Part shown: positions 1 through 7,062 of the stretch, one piece after another
Numbering within the stretch: the first letter of the stretch is position 1
How the letters are laid out: every line of letters begins with the position of its first letter
NCBI GenBank assembly: GCA_027019205.1
Contig: JALUWZ010000026.1
Span: forward strand, 1 to 20,381
Direction: 5' to 3'
DNA from: Emcibacter sp.
GTDB lineage: Bacteria; Pseudomonadota; Alphaproteobacteria; Sphingomonadales; Emcibacteraceae
DNA: 20,381 nucleotides
Made by a program: the position numbers and the translations under genes
The notes under the pieces: generated by a model
Told to the model about the DNA's origin: nothing
The model's database searches: none
Seen by the model: the letters and a program-made list of their open reading frames with translations, nothing else

Positions 1-659
1 GTCACCCTGTTTGGCATGTTTCAACTGGTCTATTTCTGGGCCGAGGCCCCGATGGCGCTGGTCGGCCTTAATGGCCAGGCTTTCTTCCCGCTGATGTCGA
101 GCTTTGCCTGTGCCATTCCCGGGATTATGGCGACCCGGACGATTGAGCACCATCACGACCGCATCACCACCATTATGATCGCGCCGCTAATGACCTGTTC
201 GATCTGTATCTGTCGGGCATTGTCAGCGCGCTGATTGTTGCCGCTGTTTTGAAAATGACCCTGACAAGCGGGGTGCCACAGCCCCTGTTGATGGAACTTC
301 CGAAATATCAGCTTCCCGTGCTGTGGCATCTGCTGATGAATCTGTGGGAGAGGGCAAAATTTTTCCTGGAGCGTGCCGGAACCATTATCCTCTATTCGAC
401 CATTGGCCTGTGGGTTCTGGCCCAATATCCCAAAAAACCCGTGGGCGGGACTGAGCCGGACATCTATTACAGTTTTGCCGGCAAGCTCGGCCATATGCTG
501 CATTATGTTTTTGCCCCGCAATGCTTTGCCACGCTTGCCACGGTGCGGCGCGAAACCAACAGCTGGGGCTGGACCGGGTTCCTCACCGGCTATCTTTTTG
601 CCCTTGCTTATCTGGCGGCATTGATTGTCAATAACATCACCCTCCTGCTGCTCGGCTGA
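1..659 (+). pseudogene. feoB: FeoB ferrous iron permease, C-terminal remnant with internal deletions and a frame change
   Basis: This is the 3' part of feoB, the inner-membrane Fe(II) transporter; the 5' part lies outside the window. Two reading frames carry FeoB sequence. The first, read from base 1, has the WAEAPM segment, then SSFACAIPGIMATRTIE and IAPLMTCS, which are hallmark FeoB permease motifs. The second, read from about base 192 to the stop at 657-659, has LYLSGIVSALIVA, LMELPKYQLPVL, ERAGTIIL, then VFAPQC, VRRETNSW and GYLFALAYLAA. Against the family layout as I remember it, three blocks are missing: between WAEAPM and VGLNGQAFFPL (bases 49-66, in frame), between LMTCS and DLFDLYL (bases 190-203, out of frame), and between FAGKLGH and YVFAPQC (bases 486-510, in frame). 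The last would normally hold the conserved AAREV region. Every remaining piece is well conserved, which suggests recent damage or an assembly collapse. A functional permease is unlikely as read here. Confidence 0.8.
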
Positions 660-754
660 TTTAACTGGATTTCACTCAATTGTGATGTCTGTTGATATGA
701 CAAGGGCCTCCACCTGCCGTAAAATAGACCGGTAGAAATTGCACAGGCAAGAGC

Positions 755-1177
755 ATGAATATCACCTATAGTATAAAAAATATCAAAACATATACGCTGA
801 TTGAAGCCCGCCTGACCGGACCGGTAAAAAATAATGACTGGGTCAGTTTTTTTAACCGGGTTACCCGCGAGGCAAAAAATTCGGACCAGCTATATATGCT
901 TATTGACGAAAAACATTTTGAGAGTGAAATCAACTATGATAGCGCAAAAGCTCTGCTGGAAAGCGCCTCCAGCACCCCGGTCAAAAAATTCGTCATGAGC
1001 TTTTCGACCTCTGACCCGATGAAAATCCAGATGCAGAGACTATATCATGCCATGGCGGAGGTCGCCAATGTCCCCCTTGCCATCAGCTATCATCTGTCCC
1101 TGAACGAGGCGCGCAATGTTATCCGCAATATGTGTCTGTCCTGCTATTCAAGGATGATCTCACTGGTCAGGAAGTAG
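755..1177 (+). CDS. 140-aa protein of unknown function
   Basis: I do not recognise this protein. It is 140 aa, soluble, with no signal peptide and no clear membrane segment. The pattern looks like alternating strands and helices: an early strand (TLIEARLTG), a helix (WVSFFNRVTREAKN), a strand (QLYMLIDE), a helix (SAKALLES), a strand (KKFVMSFS) and a long helix. This loosely resembles small STAS/SpoIIAA-like folds found in alphaproteobacterial orphan proteins, but that is inference only. The ATG has an AGG 7 nt upstream (745-747), a reasonable ribosome binding site. It lies 95 bp after the feoB remnant and converges on iorB, overlapping its 3' end by 18 bp. A chance ORF is unlikely: codon use and length look genuine, and the AT-rich codon choice (many AAA, ATA, TAT) differs somewhat from the iorAB operon next to it, hinting at a different origin or low expression. 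Confidence 0.7.
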   Translation: MNITYSIKNIKTYTLIEARLTGPVKNNDWVSFFNRVTREAKNSDQLYMLIDEKHFESEINYDSAKALLESASSTPVKKFVMSFSTSDPMKIQMQRLYHAMAEVANVPLAISYHLSLNEARNVIRNMCLSCYSRMISLVRK

Positions 1178-2653
1178 TTCTTTCTCCAGCGCCTTGCCCG
1201 TGTCATCGGCCAGCGCCGCCGTCCTGAGCCGGATGATTTTATCGGCAGTAACATTGCCCTCACCCGTATCAATAAAGGCCATGATTGACCGGAAACTGGC
1301 CATGCCCCGCGCGTGGGTTTCACCATATCCCTTTATCAGGCGCTGACAGCGGATGATTTCTACCGCCAGATCATAATTCTCTGCCATCATCGACCGGATA
1401 TGATCCAGCCATAATCCGATCTGCCGATGTTCCTGAACATAACGCAGACTCCGCCGCCGGAAACGTCGCAGGCCCGCGAGGAAATACAGCATCAGAAATG
1501 AAGATATTTTTGTGCTGTCCGACAGACGGGGGCCGGTAAATTTGCCGAAAAACCATGTAAGAAATGATGACTTTTCGACCAGATTAGCCAGACCCGGCGG
1601 CAGGGTGCCGATGATTTCCTCCAGTCGCGGATGCATGAATTCCACCATATGAACGATCTGTCCGTCTTTTGCCCCGACCTCTGCGCGGTATTTTGCCACC
1701 CTGTCGGACCGGGTTTTAATATCCGCCACCCTGATCACATCATCAAACGCCATCCACAATGCGAGATAGCGCGCCAGTTCCCGGCTGATGCCATAGGGCG
1801 CCCGGTCGCGGGCGGCAAAGCCCTCAAGCATCGTCAGATAATCTGAGGCATAGGCCATATCCTGATAATCCAGCAGCTTTCGCGCCCCGGCGAGGGCATA
1901 TTCCCGCGCCGCTTCCGGCAGGGCATTGATCCGGCGGACCAGCGCCTCACCCTCCGGCGTGTTGGGCCGGGCCGGGATTATTGCTTCGGCAGGTTTTTGC
2001 TTCTGCGGCTTATGAGAATTGATGGCGGCCTGATAGCCCCCGTCAAAGCCGGTGAGGTTTGCCTCCACCATCTTGCCCTCGGCCTCAATGGCGGCACGGA
2101 AAGCCTCCCGGGGGAAGGGCAGGATTCCGGCCCCGGCAATGGCCCCGAACATTATTGAACTGATCACACAGCCAAGCTCCGCCGCGAGATGTTCCATATC
2201 AAAGGCAATAAATTCCTTTGCTGCATCCCGGGCCGCCTCTGTCACCACATCACTATCGCCGGTTCCGTCGCCGAGCGCCATTTTTTCGGCAATGGAAAAC
2301 ACCCGGTGGGTTGAGGCAATCAGCGTCGTTTTGTCCGGAGTGACATAATGTTTCTGAACCGCACGACCGGCCTCCATCAATTCCGCCGCGACCACAAGAT
2401 CAACATCCCCCGGCAGGGGCATCAATGCCATTACCGGCGGATTATCCTGATTTTCAACTGATGCTTTCGGAAACATCTCAAGATAATAGATCGTCGCACC
2501 GGTGCGCTGGGCAACGCCGGGAATGGAGGTTGACTGGGCGAAATAATCACACCGTTCGGCAAGGGCAATCAGCCAGTTGGTCAGAACCCCGCCGCCCTGC
2601 CCGCCAAGGGCAGAAATCACAATGGTGACCGGTCGTTTAATCGGCTTGCTCAT
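1160..2653 (-). CDS. iorB: Indolepyruvate:ferredoxin oxidoreductase, beta subunit (long form with C-terminal DUF6537-type region)
   Basis: This is the second subunit of the IorAB enzyme, which oxidatively decarboxylates aryl-pyruvates (indolepyruvate, phenylpyruvate) to aryl-acetyl-CoA with transfer of electrons to ferredoxin. Residues about 8-210 form the POR gamma-type domain: the glycine-rich ISALGGQGGGVLTNWL near the N-terminus, then TSIPGVAQRTGATIYYLEM, the motif that contacts the CoA/TPP region in this superfamily. Residues about 220-490 match the extra C-terminal region (DUF6537) of proteobacterial long-form IorB; archaeal IorB is only about 200 aa. The ATG at 2653 overlaps the iorA stop as ATGA, so translation is probably coupled and subunit stoichiometry is near 1:1. 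The 3' end overlaps the convergent 140-aa gene by 18 bp. The family call is firm; the exact keto-acid substrate is not shown by the sequence. Confidence 0.92.
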   Translation of the reverse strand: MSKPIKRPVTIVISALGGQGGGVLTNWLIALAERCDYFAQSTSIPGVAQRTGATIYYLEMFPKASVENQDNPPVMALMPLPGDVDLVVAAELMEAGRAVQKHYVTPDKTTLIASTHRVFSIAEKMALGDGTGDSDVVTEAARDAAKEFIAFDMEHLAAELGCVISSIMFGAIAGAGILPFPREAFRAAIEAEGKMVEANLTGFDGGYQAAINSHKPQKQKPAEAIIPARPNTPEGEALVRRINALPEAAREYALAGARKLLDYQDMAYASDYLTMLEGFAARDRAPYGISRELARYLALWMAFDDVIRVADIKTRSDRVAKYRAEVGAKDGQIVHMVEFMHPRLEEIIGTLPPGLANLVEKSSFLTWFFGKFTGPRLSDSTKISSFLMLYFLAGLRRFRRRSLRYVQEHRQIGLWLDHIRSMMAENYDLAVEIIRCQRLIKGYGETHARGMASFRSIMAFIDTGEGNVTADKIIRLRTAALADDTGKALEKELLPDQ

Positions 2654-4782
2654 AAGGATACCCTTGCCCGTTTGCGGTCGGCCCGCCTTTGCAGAGGACC
2701 AATAATTGCCGCACGAAGGTTATCTTTAAGACGGTCCCAGCCGGTCGGGTTATAGACCAGCTCCGCCCGGGAAAAGGACGGACATAAAACCGCCGCGTGA
2801 ACATTTTCCCCGCATACTCCGCAACCGACACAACTGTTATCAACATAGGCCACCGGGTCCTCACGCAGGATATCCGGATTGGGCCGGATGGTCAGGGACG
2901 GACAGCCGGACAGCCGGACACAGGCATGATCGCCGGTACAGGTCTCGCTTTCAACATAGAAACGCTTGACAATTTGACGCTTGCCGGATTTTATATTTTT
3001 CTGGCGGAGCGGTTTTTCCCGGCGCTGGCGATTGAGCATACATTCGCCCTCAATCACGATCACCTTGGGACCAATATAATCTGACGTCATGGCCTCATGA
3101 ACCAGTGCTTTGACATCGCTGATATTATAGGAGCGCATGGTCCGCACCCATTTAACCCCGACACCCTCGACCGCGTCCTGAATCCGTGCCTTGCGCTCAT
3201 CCTGTTTCAGGCTTTTGGCAGAGGAGGGAATATATTGTCCGCCGGTCGCCGCCGTATAGCCGTTATCTACAATGATAAAAACATTGTCACTATTGTTATA
3301 AACTGCGCTGGCAATACCGCTGGTCAGGCCATTATGCCAGAAGCCGCCATCTCCCATAATGGCAATCGCCCGCGCCCCCGGTACCGAGCTGAAGGCGGAC
3401 GAACTCGCCGCGCCAAGACCATAGCCCATAATGGTGTTGCCAATCCGGAACGGTGGCAGGGTGCCAAAGGAATTGCAGCCGATATCCGCCGAAATATGAA
3501 TCTCGCCATAATCCTCTTCCAGCATTTTCATCGCGGCAAAAAACGGCCTTTCCGGGCAGCCGGTGCATAACCCCGGGGGCCGGGCCGGAATCGCAACATT
3601 CAAATCATCGGAAAGCGGCGCTGTCACTGCGGCTGTTTTATCTCGCGCCAGATCCGGGCGATATTTTTTCAGAAAGGCGGTAATCCCCTCCAGCGTTACC
3701 TGTCCGCTATATTCACCATATGCCGGAAGTATATCCTTGCCGGAAATTTTGCAGGCCAGACCGGCATCATTGAAAATCTTGTTCAGGGCCTGTTCGGTAA
3801 AATTTGGCTGGCCTTCCTCAACCATCAGCACGGCCCGTTTGTTGCGGGCAAAGGCCACAAGCTCCTCATCCACCAGCGGATAGGTTACATTCATCACATA
3901 AATCGGAATTTGGGTGCTGCCCAGACTGTCGGCAAGTCCGAGCATCTGTAGCGCCCGGATGACAACATTATAAAGCCCGCCCTCGACAAGGATACCAATA
4001 TCCTTTTCCGGCCCGTCAAAAACCTCATTCAGACCATTGTCGCGAATATATTTTATTGCCGCCGGCCAGCGCTGTTCGAGCTTCTGCTTTTCCTGCCGGA
4101 AGGTGAAGGGCGGCAGAATGATCTTGTCATCTTCCCGGTTGGGATATTGCAACGCATCAGCCACCGTAAAGGCCGGGCGCAGATTATCTTTGGCAACAAA
4201 CTGGCCATGAAGATGACAGGCCCGGATCCGCATCTGGAAAAATAACGGCGTATTGCTCGCCTCGGACAATTCAAAGCTTTTTTCCAGCATATCAACCATT
4301 TTCGGCAGATTGGGCCGGGGATTGATCAACCACATCTGGGATTTCATGGCAAAGGCATGGGAGCGTTCCTGCATGATGCTGGCGCCTTCGCCATAATCTT
4401 CACCGATGATAATGACCGTCCCGCCCATTACCCCGGCAGAGGCAAGATTTGCCAAAGCGTCAGAGGCAACATTGGTGCCAACCGTCGATTTCCATGTTAC
4501 CGCCCCCCGGAGTGGATAACTGATCGAGGCCGACAACATCGCCGCCGCCGAGGCCTCGCTGCCATTGGCTTCAAAATGAACGCCAAGCTCGGAGAGGATT
4601 TTTTCACCATCGGCCAGAACATCCATAAGATGGGACACCGGCGAGCCTTGATAACCGCCGACATAGGCCACCCCGGACTGGAGCAGGCCCTTGGTCACCG
4701 CAAGAATACCCTCGCCATGAAAAACCTCACCCGCGCCAAGGCGCAGTTTTTTCACCTCTTTTACAAAGGACCGCTCAGCCAT
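2650..4782 (-). CDS. iorA: Indolepyruvate:ferredoxin oxidoreductase, alpha subunit (TPP and Fe-S subunit)
   Basis: This is the catalytic subunit of IorAB, 710 aa. The N-terminal domain (about 20-190) is the pyrimidine-binding transketolase-like domain (GGYQGSPVSHLMD, FEANGSEASAAAML). Residues about 405-450 carry GLCTGCPERPFF and SADIGC, typical of the IorA family. The TPP/Mg site follows: G477-D478-G479 then FWHNG and VDNGYTAATGGQ. The C-terminus is a two-cluster ferredoxin domain with ligands C615-x2-D618-x2-C621-x5-C627 and C651-x2-C654-x2-C657-x9-C667. Asp618 replaces the usual second cysteine of the first motif, and the last spacing in the second motif is stretched. Translation likely starts at the ATG at 4782, with AGGGAAAG at 4793-4800 as ribosome binding site; this site overlaps the stop codon of the upstream cyclase gene. 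It ends in an ATGA overlap with iorB. The enzyme is cytoplasmic. Confidence 0.94.
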   Translation of the reverse strand: MAERSFVKEVKKLRLGAGEVFHGEGILAVTKGLLQSGVAYVGGYQGSPVSHLMDVLADGEKILSELGVHFEANGSEASAAAMLSASISYPLRGAVTWKSTVGTNVASDALANLASAGVMGGTVIIIGEDYGEGASIMQERSHAFAMKSQMWLINPRPNLPKMVDMLEKSFELSEASNTPLFFQMRIRACHLHGQFVAKDNLRPAFTVADALQYPNREDDKIILPPFTFRQEKQKLEQRWPAAIKYIRDNGLNEVFDGPEKDIGILVEGGLYNVVIRALQMLGLADSLGSTQIPIYVMNVTYPLVDEELVAFARNKRAVLMVEEGQPNFTEQALNKIFNDAGLACKISGKDILPAYGEYSGQVTLEGITAFLKKYRPDLARDKTAAVTAPLSDDLNVAIPARPPGLCTGCPERPFFAAMKMLEEDYGEIHISADIGCNSFGTLPPFRIGNTIMGYGLGAASSSAFSSVPGARAIAIMGDGGFWHNGLTSGIASAVYNNSDNVFIIVDNGYTAATGGQYIPSSAKSLKQDERKARIQDAVEGVGVKWVRTMRSYNISDVKALVHEAMTSDYIGPKVIVIEGECMLNRQRREKPLRQKNIKSGKRQIVKRFYVESETCTGDHACVRLSGCPSLTIRPNPDILREDPVAYVDNSCVGCGVCGENVHAAVLCPSFSRAELVYNPTGWDRLKDNLRAAIIGPLQRRADRKRARVSL

Positions 4783-4798
4783 GATTTATATGCTTTCC

Positions 4799-5596
4799 CT
4801 AGCTGCCGGATGTCAGGGCAAGCACGCGGAGCGGACTGCCGGACCCCCCGGTGATCTTGAGCGGCGGGGTAATGATTACCGCGCCCTTGGGCGGCAGTTG
4901 ATCAAGATTGATCAGCGACGCGAGGCCAAGCCTGTTACTGCCATGCATCAATTGATGAGCCGGAAATGGCGGCTCAAAAGTGAAAGCCTGTCCGGCATCG
5001 GTACCCACGGTTTCAACCCCGAAACCCATAATATCGCGCTCATTGGCCAGAAATTCCATACATTCCACCGACGGTCCGGGGGTATGGGGGCCATCTTCGG
5101 CGTAATTGAGAAAATCCTCATTTGACCGCTTGCTCCAGTCCGTGCGCATCAACACCCATGTCCCCGAAGCGATCCGGCCATGTTCAGCTTCCCATGCCTT
5201 TATCCTGTCGGACGTCAGGAGAAAATCAGGATTTTCCGCTGATTCGCTGCTGACATCAATGACATTGGCTGGCGCCACAAGTTTTCCGGGCGGGATGGTG
5301 TCAGTACAGCCATCAGGATAATCCTTGCCGGTTATCCAGTGGCCCGGCGCGTCAAAATGAGTACCGGTATGCTCCCCGCAGGAAAATTTGTTCCAGTACC
5401 AGGCCGGGCCCTTGTCATCAAAATGCGAGATCTCTTCCATAGTGAACGCCGGTGACTGGCAGAATTCTTCCGGCAAGCCAATCACCGGAGTGTCTTCGTT
5501 TAACGGAACCGTGAGGTCCACCACCCTGATGGTGCCGTTTGCCATTTCACTTACAAGATTATTCAATGTTTCATTTGTCATGTTCAGCGCCTTCAT
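4799..5596 (-). CDS. Cyclase family protein (kynurenine formamidase-like metal hydrolase)
   Basis: This 265-aa protein belongs to the cyclase/arylformamidase family (PF04199), metal-dependent hydrolases that include bacterial kynurenine formamidase and isatin hydrolase. The metal-binding signature is complete: H76-T-G-T-H80-F-D82-A-P-G-H86. The start of the fold, VVDLTVPLNEDTPVIGLP (about 25-42), is also typical. It is the first gene of an operon with iorA (16-bp gap) and iorB, which suggests a step on an aromatic substrate, such as a tryptophan-derived amide or lactone; the sequence does not identify it. Two starts are possible: ATG at 5596, or ATG at 5581 (260 aa), which has GAAGG 8 nt upstream and may be the real one. 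The 218-bp gap upstream, shared with the divergent PAS gene, is very AT-rich near this start and must hold the operon promoter. I could not pick out a convincing -35/-10 pair for it. Confidence 0.88.
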   Translation of the reverse strand: MKALNMTNETLNNLVSEMANGTIRVVDLTVPLNEDTPVIGLPEEFCQSPAFTMEEISHFDDKGPAWYWNKFSCGEHTGTHFDAPGHWITGKDYPDGCTDTIPPGKLVAPANVIDVSSESAENPDFLLTSDRIKAWEAEHGRIASGTWVLMRTDWSKRSNEDFLNYAEDGPHTPGPSVECMEFLANERDIMGFGVETVGTDAGQAFTFEPPFPAHQLMHGSNRLGLASLINLDQLPPKGAVIITPPLKITGGSGSPLRVLALTSGS

Positions 5597-5814
5597 TGCA
5601 AAAATTTTGAAACTATGCCGGATATTGTAATATTATTTTAAATGCAAATTACTTATAAAAATACTATATAAATCATTCTCTGCCACTTGACCAGAAAAAA
5701 TTTTGTCCGGGGAGCTGAATAAATGCTGGAAAAAGTTGTCTTTCGGGCGTATTTTACTCCCTCCTGAGTCGGAATCTTGTTTCACACCCGGGTCAGGCAT
5801 CAGGGAATACCGCC

Positions 5815-6945
5815 ATGAATCCTGTGGATTATACAGGTCAGGAAAAAAGAATTACCTTCCAATTATATCATTATTGGGTTGGGTTGGCCGGTGACCATGG
5901 TATTCCACCCCTGAAATCGCTCAGCCCGGATGATATTGCCCCCTATAAAAATAATATTGTTCTGATCGACCTGCGAAATCCCGACGATGAGCCAACTTTG
6001 TCGGTTATCGGACAACTTTTGTCGCAGGATCTCGACCCGGACCACATGCCCGTAAATATCAGTGATATTCCCCGGCGCACCCTGTTGAGCCGGATTACCG
6101 ATCATTATATGGAGGTTCTGGCCAACCGCAGCCCGATTTCCTTTGATGCCGAATTCAAAAACAGCGACCGGGAGAAAATCCTCTACCGGGGTATTATGCT
6201 GCCCTTCAGTGATGATGGCGAAAACATCAATTTCCTTCTGGGGGCCATACGCTGGATTTCGGAAAAGGATAAAAAAAACCATGTGGCCCCGGCTGATGAA
6301 CCACAGGCAACCAATGTAACCGCCTCTGTTCTTGCTGAGCAGCTTGAGGCCTGCAGACGACTGGTGCAGGGCGGAAATCAGACAGAGATAAGATCACGGC
6401 GGGCGCTCTATGACATATTGGGGGCGATCCTTGATTTTCATAATCTATGCTGCTCGGCGCCGGAAAATTATGCGGCACTGTTAACCGCAGAAGGCTTGAA
6501 ACGTCAGAAACGCGCCCCTTTCACCCCGACATTGAAATTATGTTTTGGCCGGGATTATGACAAAACCCGGCTGACTGAATATGCCATGGTTTTATCCTAT
6601 GCCCGCAAAAACCATCTGAGCGGTGATGAATTACCGGACTTTCTGGAAAGCTTCCCGGGAGGCATCAAGGGATGTGTCCGGGCAGAACGTGATGACCGGA
6701 ACGGAAAAAAAGCTGCTGCCGGCACCCCGAAAGACAGGCCGGAAAAACCATATCAGGAAATTATTGATAATCTGCCGTCTCTCGCCTGTTTTGATCTGCC
6801 GGAGTCCGCAGAATCTGAAATACCCGGGAAAGTCTGCCTGCTTCTTGCCCGGCGGCAAGAAACCCGTATCGACGTGATCAGGATATTGCCGGACGACGAG
6901 AAAATTCTCGGACGACTTCTCAAACAACTTGCGGAAGACCCGTGA
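5815..6945 (+). CDS. PAS_5-family PAS domain protein with an unassigned C-terminal half
   Basis: This is a 376-aa cytoplasmic protein. Residues about 15-150 fit the PAS_5 family (PF07310), common in alphaproteobacteria: a YHYWVGLAG opening, a short segment naming P..SLSPDDIAPY, then NIVLIDLRN, a VIG..L motif, a central helix region, and the closing ILYRGIMLPFSDDGENINFLLGAIRW. Such domains are thought to sense a small ligand or redox state, but most members have no tested function. The C-terminal 220 residues have no domain I recognise, with no kinase, GGDEF, HTH or membrane segment; they include a charged linker near residues 285-305. The ATG has CAGGGA 9 nt upstream. It diverges from the cyclase-iorAB operon and lies 113 bp ahead of the glutamate dehydrogenase gene in the same direction. 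Whether it regulates either neighbour is unknown. Confidence 0.78.
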   Translation: MNPVDYTGQEKRITFQLYHYWVGLAGDHGIPPLKSLSPDDIAPYKNNIVLIDLRNPDDEPTLSVIGQLLSQDLDPDHMPVNISDIPRRTLLSRITDHYMEVLANRSPISFDAEFKNSDREKILYRGIMLPFSDDGENINFLLGAIRWISEKDKKNHVAPADEPQATNVTASVLAEQLEACRRLVQGGNQTEIRSRRALYDILGAILDFHNLCCSAPENYAALLTAEGLKRQKRAPFTPTLKLCFGRDYDKTRLTEYAMVLSYARKNHLSGDELPDFLESFPGGIKGCVRAERDDRNGKKAAAGTPKDRPEKPYQEIIDNLPSLACFDLPESAESEIPGKVCLLLARRQETRIDVIRILPDDEKILGRLLKQLAEDP

Positions 6946-7000
6946 CACTAAAAAATCAATGGCAATATTATATTAATAATAACGCGCTAACATCGACAAA

Positions 7001-7028
7001 TTGATAACCGCCAACCGGCTTATACACT
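7001..7028 (+). promoter_or_regulatory. Candidate promoter for the glutamate dehydrogenase gene
   Basis: TTGATA (7001-7006) and TACACT (7023-7028) are separated by 16 bp in the 113-bp gap before the GTG start. The -35 matches five of six consensus bases and the -10 four. The start would be near 7035, just before the 7-codon frame. This is the best pair in an otherwise AT-rich gap; moderate doubt remains. Confidence 0.3.
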
Positions 7029-7038
7029 GATACATAGC

Positions 7039-7062
7039 ATGACCAAAAGGATCATACAGTGA
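7039..7062 (+). other. Seven-codon reading frame ending on the GDH start codon
   Basis: ATG at 7039 opens a frame encoding MTKRIIQ that stops with TGA at 7060-7062, overlapping the GTG start of gdh at 7059-7061. It contains the AAAAGGA Shine-Dalgarno for gdh. It could be a leader that couples translation, or chance; no regulatory motif such as a run of one amino acid is present. Confidence 0.25.

Noticed and set aside
249..659. 136-aa membrane protein as an independent gene
   Set aside because: It is the C-terminal part of FeoB in a shifted frame; the residues before its first Met (DLFDLYLSGIVSALIVAAVL) are also FeoB sequence, so the Met is not a real start.
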